Under the pieces are notes generated by a model. The model saw nothing but the letters and a program-made list of their open reading frames with translations. It was not told where the DNA came from and did not search any database. The position numbers and the translations under genes are program-made. This document shows positions 1 through 15,410 of a stretch of 64,000 nt of DNA, piece after piece; position 1 is the stretch's first letter, and each line of letters begins with the position of its first letter. Source of the stretch: Akkermansia muciniphila. Lineage in GTDB: Bacteria > Verrucomicrobiota > Verrucomicrobiia > Verrucomicrobiales > Akkermansiaceae. Where the stretch lies: assembly GCF_002884975.1 (NCBI RefSeq), contig NZ_PJKB01000002.1, forward strand, positions 703,369 through 767,368, read 5' to 3'.

Positions 1-3000
1 GGTCCCAGGTGGCAAGGGTTTCATCCTTCTTGATGGAGCCGCCGTTGGGCACGTACAGGATGGTGCCGATGACGGGCTGGTAGGATTCCAGTTCACGGCC
101 CTGTTCGTTTTCAATGCGGACGGAGCAGTTCTTGTTCAGTACAACGAAGTTGCCGTCTGCGTTTTCTACCGTGCGGAGGTCTTCCGTGTAGATGACGCGG
201 CCGTCGTTCTTCGCTTTCACGATGGGCTGCTTGAACGCCGTGGTGGCGGTACCGCCCACGTGGAACGTACGCATGGTGAGCTGCGTGCCGGGTTCACCGA
301 TGGACTGGGCGGCAATGATGCCGACCGCTTCCCCGATCTTCACTTCCTGGCCGGTGGCCAAGTTCAGGCCGTAGCACTTGGCGCAGCAGCCCTTCTTGAG
401 TTCACAGGTGAGCACGGAACGGATTTTCAGCTGTTCAATGCCGATCTTTTCCAGTTGTTCCGCCTGCTTTTCATTAATGAGGTCGTTGATGTCCACGATG
501 ATTTCACCGTTGACGGGGTCAACGATGCGTTCGCAGGAGGTGCGGCCGTAGATGCGGGAGGCCAGGGACGCCACTTCTTCATCACCGTCATAGATGGCAT
601 GAACGGTGATGCCGTTGCTGGTGCCGCAGTCTTCCGCGTGGACGATGACGTCCTGGGCCACGTCTACCAGCTTGCGGGTCATGTAGCCGGAGTCAGCTGT
701 CTTCAAGGCGGTGTCAGCCAGGCCCTTGCGGGCGCCGTGGGTGGAGATGAAGTATTCCAGCACGGACAGGCCTTCACGGAAGTTGGCCGTAATGGGCTGT
801 TCAATAATTTCACCGCTGGGCTTGGCCATCAGACCGCGCATGCCGGAGAGCTGCTTGATCTGCGCCTTGTTGCCTCGGGCGCCGGAGTCCACCATCATGA
901 AGAGCGGGCTGGCCATCTTGGAGCCTTCGTTGTGTTCCAGCTTGCGGTACAGGGCCGCCTGGATCACGTCCGTGGTCTGGGTCCAGATGTCCACCACCTT
1001 CTGGTAGCGTTCACCGTCCGTGATGATACCGTTCTTGTATTGGCGGGTCACCTTGTCCAGTTCCGCATACGCCTTCTCGATCTCCGTCTTCTTCTGGGAC
1101 GGAACGACCATGTCCACAATGCCGATGGAGCAGCCGGAACGGGTAGCTTCCTTGAAGCCCAGGTTTTTCAGGGAATCCAGGGTCTTCACGGTGCGTTCCT
1201 TGCCCACGGTCTGGTAGCAGCGCCAGATGATGTCGCCCATCTGCTTCTTGCCCACGTTGCGGTTGATGTAACCGAGCTCCCGGGGCCAGATTTCATTGAA
1301 GCGAACGCGTCCGGCGGTGGTGACGAGGACTTTCTTGGTCACATCCCCGTACACCACTTCGGAAGGCTTCTTGCCGTAGTCCGGGTTGTGCAGGCGGATC
1401 CAGTCATGGTAGCCGATCTTGCGGGCGGCAATGGCGTATTCCACTTCATCAATGGATTCGAAGAGGGGGAGGTGATGATGATTGTCCTGGTTGTTCTGCA
1501 CTTCCGCGGCACGGGTATGCGTCAGGAAGTACGCTCCCAGAATAATATCCTGCGTAGGCGTGGCGATGGGTTTGCCGGAGGCCGGGGAGAAGATATTGTT
1601 GGGAGCCAGCATGAGCTGACGGGCTTCCATCTGGGCTTCCACGGACAGCGGCACGTGCACGGCCATCTGGTCACCGTCGAAGTCCGCGTTGTACGCGTTA
1701 CAGACGAGCGGGTGCAGGCGGATGGCGGAGCCTTCAATCAGGACCGGTTCAAAGGCCTGGATGGAGAGGCGGTGCAGGGTGGGGGCGCGGTTAAGCATTA
1801 CCGGGTGGCCCTTGGTGACTTCTTCCAGAATGTCCCACACTTCCGGCGTCTTGCGGTCAATGAGCTTCTTGGCGGAGCGCACGGTGTGCACGTAGCCCAG
1901 CTCCTTCAGGCGGTGGATGATGAAGGGTTCAAACAGGATGAGGGCCATCTTCTTGGGAAGGCCGCACTGGTTGAGCTTCAGTTCCGGGCCAATCACGATA
2001 ACGGAACGGCCGGAGTAGTCCACGCGCTTGCCGAGCAGGTTCTGGCGGAAACGGCCTCCCTTGCCCTTCAGCATGTCGGAAAGGGACTTGAGGGGGCGGT
2101 TGCCGGCACCCGTAACGGCGCGGCCATGGCGGCCGTTGTCGAACAGGGCGTCCACGGCTTCCTGGAGCATGCGCTTTTCATTGCGGATGATGACTTCCGG
2201 GGTTTTGAGGCTCAGGAGGGTCTTCAGACGGTTGTTGCGGTTGATGACGCGGCGGTACAGGTCATTCAGGTCAGACGTGGCGAAGCGGCCGCCTTCCAGC
2301 GGAACCAGCGGGCGCAGGTCCGGGGGAATCACGGGCAGCACGTTCAGGATCATCCATTCCGGGCGCGTGTTGGACTGAAGGAAGCCTTGGGCCAGCTTCA
2401 GACGCTTGGCGATCTTGCGCTTGTTCTGCTTGGAGTTGGTGTTGTCCAGCTGTTCCTGCAGGTCCGTGACGAGGGAGGCCAGGTCAATGGAGGAAAGCAT
2501 CTTCTGGATGGCTTCCGCGCCCATGCCGGCTTCAAAGCTGTCATAGCCGTATTCGTCTTCCGCATTGCGGAATTCTTCTTCCGTCAGGATGGCTCCCTTT
2601 TCCAGGGGAGTGCTGCCGGGATCCACCACGATGTAGTCTTCATAGTAGATCACGCGTTCCAGATGGCGGGCGGTCATGTCAAGCATGAGGCCGATGCGGC
2701 TGGGCATGCACTTGTAAAACCAGATGTGGGAGACCGGAACGGCCAGTTCAATGTGGCCCATGCGTTCACGGCGCACGCGCGCGTTGGTTACTTCCACGCC
2801 GCAGCGGTCGCAGGTGATGCCCTTGTGCTTGATGCGCTTGTACTTGCCGCAGGCGCATTCCATGTCACGGGTGGGCCCGAAGATGCGTTCACAGAACAAG
2901 CCGCCTTTTTCCGGCTTGAACGTGCGGTAGTTGATGGTTTCCGGGTTAACGACTTCACCGAAGGACCAGCTGCGGATGGTATCCGGGTCCGCCACGGTGA

Positions 3001-3073
3001 TGGCAACCTGGTCAAAGGTCCGCGGTTTGTCGCTCAGGCCGTGCATTTCCCTGATGGTGGGGGTATCAGACAT
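1..3073 (-). CDS. rpoC: DNA-directed RNA polymerase subunit beta' (3' end outside window)
   Basis: Largest subunit of the core RNA polymerase; it carries the catalytic magnesium site. About 1,024 codons are visible, starting [10 protein letters not shown] at 3073, and the frame is still open at base 1, so the C-terminus is missing. The N-terminal zinc site shows as C73-x-C75 with C88-x2-C91. The absolutely conserved NADFDGD loop lies at about residues 462-468 (bases 1670-1690). The second zinc site includes a CAKCYG motif near the left edge. It follows rpoB with a 74-base gap in the same direction and is the last visible gene of the large operon. A long open frame on the opposite strand is only its antisense shadow. 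Confidence 0.98.
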   Translation of the reverse strand, partial: MSDTPTIREMHGLSDKPRTFDQVAITVADPDTIRSWSFGEVVNPETINYRTFKPEKGGLFCERIFGPTRDMECACGKYKRIKHKGITCDRCGVEVTNARVRRERMGHIELAVPVSHIWFYKCMPSRIGLMLDMTARHLERVIYYEDYIVVDPGSTPLEKGAILTEEEFRNAEDEYGYDSFEAGMGAEAIQKMLSSIDLASLVTDLQEQLDNTNSKQNKRKIAKRLKLAQGFLQSNTRPEWMILNVLPVIPPDLRPLVPLEGGRFATSDLNDLYRRVINRNNRLKTLLSLKTPEVIIRNEKRMLQEAVDALFDNGRHGRAVTGAGNRPLKSLSDMLKGKGGRFRQNLLGKRVDYSGRSVIVIGPELKLNQCGLPKKMALILFEPFIIHRLKELGYVHTVRSAKKLIDRKTPEVWDILEEVTKGHPVMLNRAPTLHRLSIQAFEPVLIEGSAIRLHPLVCNAYNADFDGDQMAVHVPLSVEAQMEARQLMLAPNNIFSPASGKPIATPTQDIILGAYFLTHTRAAEVQNNQDNHHHLPLFESIDEVEYAIAARKIGYHDWIRLHNPDYGKKPSEVVYGDVTKKVLVTTAGRVRFNEIWPRELGYINRNVGKKQMGDIIWRCYQTVGKERTVKTLDSLKNLGFKEATRSGCSIGIVDMVVPSQKKTEIEKAYAELDKVTRQYKNGIITDGERYQKVVDIWTQTTDVIQAALYRKLEHNEGSKMASPLFMMVDSGARGNKAQIKQLSGMRGLMAKPSGEIIEQPITANFREGLSVLEYFISTHGARKGLADTALKTADSGYMTRKLVDVAQDVIVHAEDCGTSNGITVHAIYDGDEEVASLASRIYGRTSCERIVDPVNGEIIVDINDLINEKQAEQLEKIGIEQLKIRSVLTCELKKGCCAKCYGLNLATGQEVKIGEAVGIIAAQSIGEPGTQLTMRTFHVGGTATTAFKQPIVKAKNDGRVIYTEDLRTVENADGNFVVLNKNCSVRIENEQGRELESYQPVIGTILYVPNGGSIKKDETLATWD

Positions 3074-3147
3074 ATAATAAAAGTTTTGAAGAATGTTTGA
3101 TGCCCACTCCCGCGTTTTGCGGCACGGGAGTGGAATACGGTGGATGT

Positions 3148-7086
<3,939 letters not shown>

Positions 7087-7237
7087 GGGCTGCTGTGGCG
7101 GAGATGTTATGGGTTTGCATCCTGAAAAACCCGGATGCTGGGCTGATTGGTTCCTTCCTTGGGAGACGGAACCGACTGGAAGCGTTTTGACGGGTAAAAA
7201 GCCTCTAGTCGGTCACGCGGGATGTGAAGACGAGGAA

Positions 7238-7274
7238 GCGCAACAGGAGAAAAACGGGTCTTCTCCTGTTGCGC
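7238..7274 (-). terminator. rplL-rpoB intergenic hairpin (attenuator or processing site)
   Basis: Perfect 13-base inverted repeat GCGCAACAGGAGA (7238-7250) and its complement (7262-7274) with an 11-base loop. On the transcribed minus strand no T-run follows the stem, so it is a poor intrinsic terminator. In Escherichia coli the same gap holds an attenuator and an RNase III site that lower rpoBC expression relative to L12; a similar role here is inference. Confidence 0.6.
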
Positions 7275-7288
7275 GGGAAGTAAAAAGC

Positions 7289-7660
7289 TTACTTGACGTC
7301 AACCTTGGCGCCAGCTTCTTCGAGCTTGGCCTTGGCGGCGTTAGCTTCGTCCTTGGAGACGGCTTCCAGGATGACGGCGGGGGTGCCTTCAACCAGTTTC
7401 TTGGCGTCCACCAGGCCGAGACCGGTCTTCACTTCGCGGACGGCCTTAATCACGGCGATCTTGTTGGCGCCGGCTTCCGTCAGAACGACGTTGAATTCGG
7501 TCTTTTCTTCTTCAGCTTCGGCAGGAGCGGCAGCGGCAGCGGCAGCTACGGGAGCAGCGGCGGAAACGCCCCACTTTTCTTCCAGGAGCTTGACGAGGTC
7601 GGCAGCTTCCAGGATGGTGAGGGTACCGAGTTCTTCAGCGATTTTGTTAATATCAGCCAT
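7289..7660 (-). CDS. rplL: 50S ribosomal protein L7/L12
   Basis: Stalk protein of the large subunit that recruits translation GTPases; multiple dimers bind L10. It has 123 residues. The start [14 protein letters not shown] at 7660 is chosen over an upstream in-frame ATG at 7711 because L12 proteins begin just before this helix. Layout is the usual one: N-terminal dimerisation domain (1-35), an Ala/Glu-rich hinge around residues 36-52, then the C-terminal domain with the signature [15 protein letters not shown]. It follows rplJ after 158 bases that hold a hairpin. Confidence 0.97.
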   Translation of the reverse strand: MADINKIAEELGTLTILEAADLVKLLEEKWGVSAAAPVAAAAAAAPAEAEEEKTEFNVVLTEAGANKIAVIKAVREVKTGLGLVDAKKLVEGTPAVILEAVSKDEANAAKAKLEEAGAKVDVK

Positions 7661-7758
7661 TGTATTGTTTTCTAGTTTGGTTTCGAGTCGCGCCAAGAGC
7701 CAACTTGGCATTTCAGTTCTCCGGCTGGAGTTCCGACAAGGAACCTGTAGGAGAGTCA

Positions 7759-7798
7759 GGCCCGGTTTTCACACATTTGGCTAGAGTGCAACCGGGCC
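7759..7798 (-). other. rplJ-rplL intergenic hairpin
   Basis: Perfect 9-base inverted repeat GGCCCGGTT (7759-7767) and AACCGGGCC (7790-7798) with a 22-base loop, between rplJ and rplL. No T-run follows in the direction of transcription. It could adjust the L10:L12 ratio through RNA processing or translation; this is inference. Confidence 0.4.
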
Positions 7799-7818
7799 GT
7801 CCGGTCAAGGGGTTAGTA

Positions 7819-8322
7819 TTAGGCGGCGGGTTCTTCGCTGCCGCCGTTTTCTTTGTCCACATATGCCTGAATAACTCGGGCAAGAGCGGAACCGGCTGCA
7901 TTGATGGTGCCAAGGAGCTTGGCCAGCAGCTGATCGCGGGGGGGCAGTTCACCGATGGCGCGGATCTGGTCCGCGGAGAGGACGTCACCGTCCAGGATCG
8001 CCACCTTGTATTCAGCCTTCTTGGAGGCCTTGGCAAAGGTGTTGATAGCCTTGGCGGCGGCAGCCACGTCGGACGCGCCGGTCACGAAAGCGGTCTGGCC
8101 GACGAGGTGTTCACCGATGTCGGGAAGGCCGGCGTCCGTCAGGGCCGTACGCATGAAGTTGTTCTTGGCTACGTGGCACTGGGCGCCGCAGGCGGCCAGG
8201 GCGGAACGCAGGTTGGTGAACTCAGGCACGGTGATCGAGGTGTAGTCCACGACGATCAGGAACGGGGAGGCGTTGACGCGGGCGGTCAGGTCGTCAATGA
8301 TGATACGCTTGTCAGGATTCAT
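7819..8322 (-). CDS. rplJ: 50S ribosomal protein L10
   Basis: Base of the ribosomal stalk: binds 23S rRNA and carries L7/L12 dimers on its C-terminal helix. It has 167 residues starting MNPDKRIIIDDLTARV. The core shows the family pattern FLIVVDYTSITVPEFTNLR and the C-terminal helix is Ala-rich. It is the third of four L11-L1-L10-L12 genes in conserved order, 21 bases after rplA. Confidence 0.96.
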   Translation of the reverse strand: MNPDKRIIIDDLTARVNASPFLIVVDYTSITVPEFTNLRSALAACGAQCHVAKNNFMRTALTDAGLPDIGEHLVGQTAFVTGASDVAAAAKAINTFAKASKKAEYKVAILDGDVLSADQIRAIGELPPRDQLLAKLLGTINAAGSALARVIQAYVDKENGGSEEPAA

Positions 8323-8343
8323 GGTGTGCTAAATCGGTTCGGG

Positions 8344-9045
8344 TTACAGTTTGGCGATGGAAGCGGTGTCAACCGGCAGACCGGGGCACATGGCGCATGA
8401 AACGGTGACGGATTCAATGTAGGCGCCCTTGGCGGAAGCCGGGCGGGCCTTGACGACGGAATCAATCAGAGCAGCGATGTTTTCAGTGATGCCTTCGTTG
8501 GAGAAGGAGAGCTTGCCTACAGCGGCGGAGATGTTGGCGTTCTTGTCAACCTTGTAGTCAACACGGCCGGCCTTCACTTCCTTCACGGCCTTGGCCGTGT
8601 CATCCGTAACGGTGCCGGTTTTCGGGTTGGGCATCAGGCCGCGCGGACCCAGCACACGGGCAACCTTGCGGACCTCCGTCATGGCGTCGGGGGTGGCAAT
8701 GGCCGTGTCAAAGTCAACGAAACCGTCCTGGACCTTCTTGATCAGGTCTTCAAAGCCCACGAATTCGGCTCCGGCTTCCTGGGCGGCCTTGGCGGCATCA
8801 CCCTGGGCGAAGACGAGGACGCGGACGTTCTTACCCGTGCCGTTGGGCAGGGAGACGCTGCCGCGGACCATCTGGTCGGATTTGCGGGGGTCCACGGTCA
8901 GGTGGAAGGAAACGGTGACAGTCGGGTCAAATTTCGGGGCCGGGAAAGACTTCATGGTTTCCACGGCTTCCGTGATGCTGTAGTTCTTGTTAGGGGTAAC
9001 AAGCTTGGCTGCTTCTTGATATCGCTTGCTGCGTTTGGTAGACAT
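8344..9045 (-). CDS. rplA: 50S ribosomal protein L1
   Basis: Forms the mobile L1 stalk at the tRNA exit site and in many bacteria represses its own operon by binding the L11-L1 mRNA. It has 233 residues, a normal length. Visible family blocks are SVSLPNGTGKNVRVLVFAQG and LGPRGLMPNPKTGTVT, the latter containing the L1 signature. It starts 50 bases after rplK. Confidence 0.97.
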   Translation of the reverse strand: MSTKRSKRYQEAAKLVTPNKNYSITEAVETMKSFPAPKFDPTVTVSFHLTVDPRKSDQMVRGSVSLPNGTGKNVRVLVFAQGDAAKAAQEAGAEFVGFEDLIKKVQDGFVDFDTAIATPDAMTEVRKVARVLGPRGLMPNPKTGTVTDDTAKAVKEVKAGRVDYKVDKNANISAAVGKLSFSNEGITENIAALIDSVVKARPASAKGAYIESVTVSCAMCPGLPVDTASIAKL

Positions 9046-9095
9046 GTGTGTATTTGGCAGTGCGTTCGGATTGGTTAATCCTCCTGCGGTGAGTG

Positions 9096-9524
9096 TTACA
9101 TACCTTCAACTTCGATGCCCATCTGGCGGGCCTGGCCGGCAAGGATGCGGGCGGCGCGTTCGGGGTCCTTCGTGTTGAGGTCCGGGAGTTTGGTGTTGAC
9201 GACTTCCATCAGCTTGGCCTTGGAAAGAGTGGCGACCTTCTTTTTGTTCGGTTCGCCGGAGCCGGAAGGAATGCCGGCGGCCTTCTTGAGAAGCACGCTG
9301 CCCGGGGGCTGCTTGGTGATGAAAGAGAATGACTTGTCCTTGTAAACCGTGATGACGGTCGGCAGGAGGTCGCCAGCCTGCTTTTGCGTGGCGGCGTTGA
9401 ACTCCTTGCAGAATGCCATGATGTTTACACCGGCCTGACCAAGTGCCGGACCCACGGGCGGGGAGGGGTTAGCAGCTCCGGCATTAATCTGGAGCTTAAT
9501 GATTTTGGTTATTTCTTTTGCCAT
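9096..9524 (-). CDS. rplK: 50S ribosomal protein L11
   Basis: Part of the GTPase-associated centre; needed for RelA-type stringent signalling and the target region of thiostrepton. It has 142 residues starting [20 protein letters not shown]. The N-terminal domain shows [18 protein letters not shown] and the C-terminus the signature near [13 protein letters not shown]. It follows nusG by 63 bases. Confidence 0.97.
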   Translation of the reverse strand: MAKEITKIIKLQINAGAANPSPPVGPALGQAGVNIMAFCKEFNAATQKQAGDLLPTVITVYKDKSFSFITKQPPGSVLLKKAAGIPSGSGEPNKKKVATLSKAKLMEVVNTKLPDLNTKDPERAARILAGQARQMGIEVEGM

Positions 9525-9587
9525 GGTTTTGCTTTGTTAGCGGAGAAAATGAACGGGAGAAGCCTGCGGCTTTCCGGATGGGGCGGT

Positions 9588-10157
9588 TCAGGCTTTTTCA
9601 ACCTGCCAGTATTCCAGGTCCACCGGGGTAGCGCGGCCAAAGATGGAGACGCTGACGCGCAGCTTGCCTTTTTCGGGGTCGATTTCTTCGATGGTGCCTT
9701 CCTGGCTTTGGAACGGGCCTTCGCAAACACGTACGGGATCGCCGACGGCAAATTCCACCTTGGGGCGGGCGGCTACGGCTTCCGCGTCCAGCAGGGGCAG
9801 AAGGTCTTCCACCTCGCGCTTGCGCATGGGAAGGGGTGCATTGCGTGAACCGGCGATGCTGATGACGCCGTCAATCTGCTGAATGAAGTACCAGAGGTCT
9901 TTGTTCAGGGTGCCGTCCGCTTCCAGCAGGTACATGTTGGCATAGACGTAGCCGGGGAAAAGTTTGCTGTGGCGTTCCGTCTTTTTGCCGTTGCGCACTT
10001 CGGAAATGAGCTCCGTGGGGACTTCAACGCGGTAGATGAAGTCGGAAAGTTCGGCGTCCTTTGCCTTGCGGATGATGCGGTCACGAACGCTGTTTTCCTG
10101 TCCGGAGAGGACGTGAAGAACATACCATTGTTCGTGAGGCTCTGGGGTACTGGGCAT
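9588..10157 (-). CDS. nusG: Transcription termination/antitermination factor NusG
   Basis: Binds RNA polymerase through its N-terminal NGN domain and contacts Rho or ribosomal S10 through the C-terminal KOW domain. It has 189 residues. The NGN start EQWYVLHVLSGQENSVRDRI and the KOW stretch FAVGDPVRVCEGPFQSQEG (about residues 137-155) are clear. It sits directly after secE (27 bases), the standard secE-nusG-rplK order. Confidence 0.97.
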   Translation of the reverse strand: MPSTPEPHEQWYVLHVLSGQENSVRDRIIRKAKDAELSDFIYRVEVPTELISEVRNGKKTERHSKLFPGYVYANMYLLEADGTLNKDLWYFIQQIDGVISIAGSRNAPLPMRKREVEDLLPLLDAEAVAARPKVEFAVGDPVRVCEGPFQSQEGTIEEIDPEKGKLRVSVSIFGRATPVDLEYWQVEKA

Positions 10158-10184
10158 GATCGGAGAAAGAAAGTAGGAGTAAAA

Positions 10185-10412
10185 CTAGATAGCCAACTGG
10201 ATGAGGTAGTTGACCACGCTGTGAAGAAAGATGTCGAACGATGCAACAAACGCGCCAAGGAAGACCATGGCAATCAGTACGACGAGAGTGGAACCCCAGA
10301 GTTCGCGGAATTTTTTGAAACCTTTCACCTTGGGGTCGCTTTCCCAGGGCCAGGTGGTCTTCTTAAGTTCGCCCTTAACTTCGGCGATGAATTGAGAAAT
10401 CTTGCGAAACAT
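10185..10412 (-). CDS. secE: Preprotein translocase subunit SecE
   Basis: Small membrane subunit that clamps SecY in the SecYEG channel. It has 75 residues: a cytoplasmic amphipathic part with KGELKKTTWPWESDPK, then one C-terminal membrane helix (about residues 42-65). This is the short one-helix form usual outside Enterobacteria. It lies between tRNA-Trp and nusG. Confidence 0.95.
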   Translation of the reverse strand: MFRKISQFIAEVKGELKKTTWPWESDPKVKGFKKFRELWGSTLVVLIAMVFLGAFVASFDIFLHSVVNYLIQLAI

Positions 10413-10445
10413 GCTTCAAGGTGGGGTGATGTATTTGGAAAGAAG

Positions 10446-10521
10446 TGGCAGGTCAGGAGGGACTCGAACCCCCAACATTTGGTTTTGGAGACCAACGCTC
10501 TACCAATTGAACTACTGACCT
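10446..10521 (-). tRNA. tRNA-Trp (anticodon CCA)
   Basis: 76-base cloverleaf on the minus strand including an encoded 3' CCA (10446-10448). Acceptor AGGTCAG pairs with CTGACCT; the anticodon arm reads TTGGT-CTCCAAA-ACCAA; the T arm contains GGTTCGAGTCCC. It lies inside the operon between tuf and secE, as in several other bacteria where tRNA-Trp precedes secE. Confidence 0.97.
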
Positions 10522-10545
10522 GTTGAAGTCTCTTCTTTCGTGGGA

Positions 10546-10577
10546 AATGAGGGGGCCTCCGGGGAGACCCCCTCATT
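10546..10577 (-). terminator. Hairpin after tuf (attenuator-like)
   Basis: Perfect 10-base inverted repeat AATGAGGGGG (10546-10555) and CCCCCTCATT (10568-10577) with a 12-base loop, 39 bases after the tuf stop codon. No T-run follows on the minus strand. It may lower read-through from tuf into secE-nusG or mark an RNA processing site next to tRNA-Trp. Confidence 0.5.
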
Positions 10578-10616
10578 AAACCTGATGTAGATTCCTCTAC
10601 AAGTTCCCAAGGGAAC

Positions 10617-11801
<1,185 letters not shown>

Positions 11802-11845
11802 AATGTTTTGTTTAGGTTTGGGCTGCTATGGGTCTAGCTTGAAGA

Positions 11846-11920
<75 letters not shown>

Positions 11921-12031
11921 ATAGACTTCTTCCGCCTTTCGCTGCTCTTAGAGAGTTGTAAATCCGCCCAAACCTGCGGTTCTAGCGGATAGATAGCATC
12001 CTCCCGTGTTGCCTGACGAAAAGCGGACGCT

Positions 12032-12060
12032 AGGTTACGTTTTTTAATACCGGATGTCAA
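12032..12060 (-). promoter_or_regulatory. Sigma70-type promoter of the tRNA-Thr-tuf-rpoBC operon
   Basis: On the minus strand: consensus -35 TTGACA (12055-12060), 17-base spacer, -10 TAACCT (12032-12037), about 105 bases before tRNA-Thr. It is the best promoter match I see upstream of the operon; the intervening stretch has no coding frame and would be leader. Confidence 0.65.
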
Positions 12061-12125
12061 TGAAAACATGAACATTTTTTTATCTTTATGCCGCAAATAC
12101 GGGGTGTTCATGTATAATATATTTA

Positions 12126-13208
12126 TCAGGAATGCGTTGAATATTTAGATCTGTTTAGATCTTCCGTCAATTTGAGATTGGGGTCAACGTCTTCATCCAG
12201 AGAGTGGAACAATCCCCTGCGGGCTTTGAGGCAGGTGACATAGGCGATCATGGCGGCATTGTCCGTCGTCAGGTCGAAGTCCGGCAGCACCAGTTCCACC
12301 TTTTCACGGGCACAAGCGGCTTTCAGCCGGGAACGCAGCTCCCCGTTGCAGGAGACGCCGCCGGAAACGGAAAGGGTGCGGTGGCCGGAGACGCGCAGGG
12401 CATGCAGGGCCTTGTGAATCAGAACGTCCGTTACGGCGCGCTGGAAGGAGGCGCAGATATCCCGCAGGGTCTGTTCCGGCAGGTCATGCGGATCGCCGCT
12501 TTCCGTCAGCTTGGGCAGCGTGTAGAGAACGGCGGTTTTCAAGCCGGAGAAGGAGACGTTGGCCGTGTGCTCCTTCATCAGGGCACGTGGGAAGGAGAAG
12601 GCTTCCGGGTCTCCTCCCGCAGCCATGCGGTCTATTTCCGGGCCTCCGGGGTACGGAAGGCCGAGCATTTTTCCCACCTTGTCAAAGGCTTCCCCCGCGG
12701 CGTCGTCCAGGGAACGGCCCAGCAGGCGGTAGTCCCCCACGCCGCGAACATCCACAAAGAGGGTGTGGCCGCCGGAGACGACCATGCCCAGATGGGGAAC
12801 GGGGCCTCCTGGACGTTTGACGAAGGGGGAGAGCAGGTGGCCTTCCAGATGGTTGACGGAGACGAAGGGTCTGCCCGTCGCCAGCGCCAGCGCCTTGGCC
12901 GTACTGTTGCCCACCAGCAGGGCGGCTACCAGGCCCGGGCCTCCCGTAGCGCCGAAGACGTCAATGTCCGCCGGGTTGACGCCGGCCTCACGGCATGCGG
13001 CCCGGATGACGCCGGGAAGGTCCGCCGAGTGGTTGCGGGAAGCCAGTTCCGGCACCACGCCGCCGTGGCGGCGGTGAATGGCAATCTGGGAGGAGATGAT
13101 GGAGGAGAGTATTTCCGGAGCTTCCTCCTCTCCGGCGGAACGCAGGATGGCTACTGCCGTTTCGTCACAGGAGGATTCTATTCCCAGAACGGTGAGGGAT
13201 TCCGGCAT
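12126..13208 (-). CDS. tsaD: tRNA N6-adenosine threonylcarbamoyltransferase TsaD
   Basis: Transfers the threonylcarbamoyl group to A37 of ANN-decoding tRNAs, working with TsaB and TsaE. It has 360 residues from MPESLTVLGIESSCDETA; an upstream in-frame ATG at 13346 is rejected because the extra 46 residues lie in the clpX 3' end. The Kae1/TsaD signature SCDETAVAI, the metal motif with His residues in SRNHSADLP and VNHLEGHLLS, and SGGVSCNGELR are all visible. It is 16 bases after clpX and probably cotranscribed. Confidence 0.96.
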   Translation of the reverse strand: MPESLTVLGIESSCDETAVAILRSAGEEEAPEILSSIISSQIAIHRRHGGVVPELASRNHSADLPGVIRAACREAGVNPADIDVFGATGGPGLVAALLVGNSTAKALALATGRPFVSVNHLEGHLLSPFVKRPGGPVPHLGMVVSGGHTLFVDVRGVGDYRLLGRSLDDAAGEAFDKVGKMLGLPYPGGPEIDRMAAGGDPEAFSFPRALMKEHTANVSFSGLKTAVLYTLPKLTESGDPHDLPEQTLRDICASFQRAVTDVLIHKALHALRVSGHRTLSVSGGVSCNGELRSRLKAACAREKVELVLPDFDLTTDNAAMIAYVTCLKARRGLFHSLDEDVDPNLKLTEDLNRSKYSTHS

Positions 13209-13224
13209 GGCGGAGCAGGTGGGG

Positions 13225-14595
13225 TTAGGAGGCCTGGCGGATTTGCGCCGGTTTCTTGTCAGTAACCGTTTCCCTGGTGATGGTGACGGAGTCCGCATCA
13301 TCCATGCTGGGCACCTTGTACATGACGTCCAGCATGAGGGTTTCAAAGATGGAGCGCAGGGCGCGGGCGCCGGTGCCGCGTTCCATGGCTTCCGCGGCCA
13401 TGGCCTTCAGAGCGTCCGGCTGCACGTCCAGCCTGGCGCCGTACATGGCGAGCAGCTTGGAGTATTGCTTGACCAGCGCGTTTTTCGGTTCCGTAAGCAG
13501 GCGCACGAGCTGGTCTTCATCCAGCTTGGCAAGCGGGCAGAAGATAGGCAGGCGTCCTACGAGTTCCGGAATCATGCCGAAGGAGAAGAGGTCTTCCGGC
13601 ATGGCCTGGGCCAGGATTTCCTCTTCCGAGTATTCCTTGCGGTCACGCTGTTCCGTGATGGCGCCGAAGCCCATCTGGGTGGAACCGAGACGCTTGCGGA
13701 TGATTTCCTCCAGTCCGACGAAGGCTCCCCCCACGATGAAGAGGATTTTCTCCGTGTTAACGCGGATGTATTCCTGCTGCGGGTGCTTGCGGCCTCCGGT
13801 GGGCGGGACATTGCAGATGGTGCCTTCAATGATTTTCAGCAGGGCCTGCTGCACGCCTTCCCCGGAGACGTCCCGCGTGACGGAGACGTTCTGGGTCTTG
13901 CGGCCTATCTTGTCGATTTCATCCACATAGATGATGCCCTGTTCCGCCTTGGCCACGTCAAAGTTGGCGGCCTGGAGAAGGCGCAGGATGATGTTTTCCA
14001 CGTCTTCCCCCACGTAGCCGGCTTCCGTCAGCGTGGTGGCGTCCACAATGCAGAAGGGGACGTTGAGCATTTTTGCCAGCGTTTTCGCCAGCAGGGTTTT
14101 TCCGGAGCCGGTGGGGCCGGCCAGCAGGATGTTGGATTTTTCAATCTCCACGTCGTCCAGGGATTCGTCTTCCAGCATCACGGCGCTCTGGCGCAGGCGC
14201 ATGTAGTGGTTGTACACGGCTACGGAGAGCACTTTTTTGGCGTAGTCCTGGCCGATGACGTACTGGTTGAGCGTGGCGCACATTTCTTCCGGCGTGGGCA
14301 GCGGGCCTTCGTAGGCGGCTGTCTCGCCGGCGGTATCCTTGAGCATGTCCGCGGCGGCGGCCTTGCGGGCCTCCGCCTGGCACATGGCATAGGCGGAGGG
14401 CTCCATGTTCAGGATGCCCTGGATGAAGCGGGTTGCCAGCGGAAGGCCGGTATCCTTCACAATCATGTTGACACAAATTTCAACGCAATTGTTACAGATA
14501 TAGAAGTCTTCCGCAATCTGGATGAGCTTGTCCACCTTGTTCCCGGGCTTGCCGCAGCAGGAACAGGCAGGAATATGGGGGCTGGAACCGGACAT
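13225..14595 (-). CDS. clpX: ATP-dependent Clp protease ATP-binding subunit ClpX
   Basis: AAA+ unfoldase that feeds substrates to ClpP. It has 456 residues. The N-terminal zinc-binding domain keeps four cysteines (CSCC...CNNC). The ATPase shows Walker A GPTGSGKT and Walker [12 protein letters not shown]. The ClpP-docking loop reads MGFGA where many ClpX have IGFGA, a conservative change. It follows clpP by 33 bases. Confidence 0.97.
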   Translation of the reverse strand: MSGSSPHIPACSCCGKPGNKVDKLIQIAEDFYICNNCVEICVNMIVKDTGLPLATRFIQGILNMEPSAYAMCQAEARKAAAADMLKDTAGETAAYEGPLPTPEEMCATLNQYVIGQDYAKKVLSVAVYNHYMRLRQSAVMLEDESLDDVEIEKSNILLAGPTGSGKTLLAKTLAKMLNVPFCIVDATTLTEAGYVGEDVENIILRLLQAANFDVAKAEQGIIYVDEIDKIGRKTQNVSVTRDVSGEGVQQALLKIIEGTICNVPPTGGRKHPQQEYIRVNTEKILFIVGGAFVGLEEIIRKRLGSTQMGFGAITEQRDRKEYSEEEILAQAMPEDLFSFGMIPELVGRLPIFCPLAKLDEDQLVRLLTEPKNALVKQYSKLLAMYGARLDVQPDALKAMAAEAMERGTGARALRSIFETLMLDVMYKVPSMDDADSVTITRETVTDKKPAQIRQAS

Positions 14596-14628
14596 GGTTT
14601 TGCTAGTAGAGAGAAATACGCCGGGGGC

Positions 14629-15285
14629 TTAGGCCTTGCCCTTCTTTTTGTCGTCCTGGCTTTCGGAATGATGGGTCAGCACCTTGTCCACCAGGCCGTA
14701 GGCGGCGGCTTCCTCGGCGGTCATGTAATTGTCACGGTCGGCATCCTTTTCAATCTGCTTTTCCGTTTTTCCGGTGTGCTTGGCCAGAATGCCGTTGAGG
14801 CGCTTCTTGAGGTTGAACATGAAGCCGATGGTGCGTTCCACGTCGGAAGCGGTGCCCTGGGCGCCGCCGGAAACCTGGTGGATCATCACATGGGAGTTCG
14901 GCAGGCAGAACCGCTTGCCGGGCGTGCCCGCGGCCAGCAGGACGGAACCCATGGAGGCGGCGATGCCCAGGCAGTACGTGTTCACGTCACAGGAAACGAA
15001 CTGCATCGTGTCGTAAATCGCCAGGCCCGCGGTGACGGAACCGCCGGGGGAGTTGATGTAAACGTGAATGTCCTTTTTCGGATCAGCCATCTGGAGGAAC
15101 AGAAGCTGGGCGATGACGGAGTTTGCTACATCGTCGTCAATGGCGGAGCCGATGAAGATGACGCGGTCCTTCAGGAGGCGGGAGTAGATGTCAAAGGCGC
15201 GTTCGCCGCGGCCGTCCTGCTCCACCACCATGGGAACGTAATAGGCGTTCACAGGGTTTGATTTGGAAGATTGGTTTTGAAACAT
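14629..15285 (-). CDS. clpP: ATP-dependent Clp protease proteolytic subunit ClpP
   Basis: Serine protease forming the double heptamer degraded-substrate chamber. It has 218 residues. Catalytic Ser is in [14 protein letters not shown] and catalytic His in [13 protein letters not shown]; family motif [11 protein letters not shown] binds substrate. The C-terminus is Lys/Asp-rich. It sits between tig and clpX, the classical tig-clpP-clpX order. Confidence 0.97.
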   Translation of the reverse strand: MFQNQSSKSNPVNAYYVPMVVEQDGRGERAFDIYSRLLKDRVIFIGSAIDDDVANSVIAQLLFLQMADPKKDIHVYINSPGGSVTAGLAIYDTMQFVSCDVNTYCLGIAASMGSVLLAAGTPGKRFCLPNSHVMIHQVSGGAQGTASDVERTIGFMFNLKKRLNGILAKHTGKTEKQIEKDADRDNYMTAEEAAAYGLVDKVLTHHSESQDDKKKGKA

Positions 15286-15410
15286 AATGTTGTTAAAGAT
15301 GTTGATGTTGTCTTGTTCAATGTGTTTTCCCCGCCTGCCGGATACAAAACGGGGGAGTCGGGCATATGCGCGCCAACTCCCCCTGGTAAGGTGTCTTGTG
15401 CAGAGGAGGG

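Noticed and set aside
260-3100. 946-codon open frame on the plus strand
   Set aside because: It lies antisense to rpoC; long antisense frames are expected in GC-rich genes, and the minus strand gives an exact RNA polymerase subunit.
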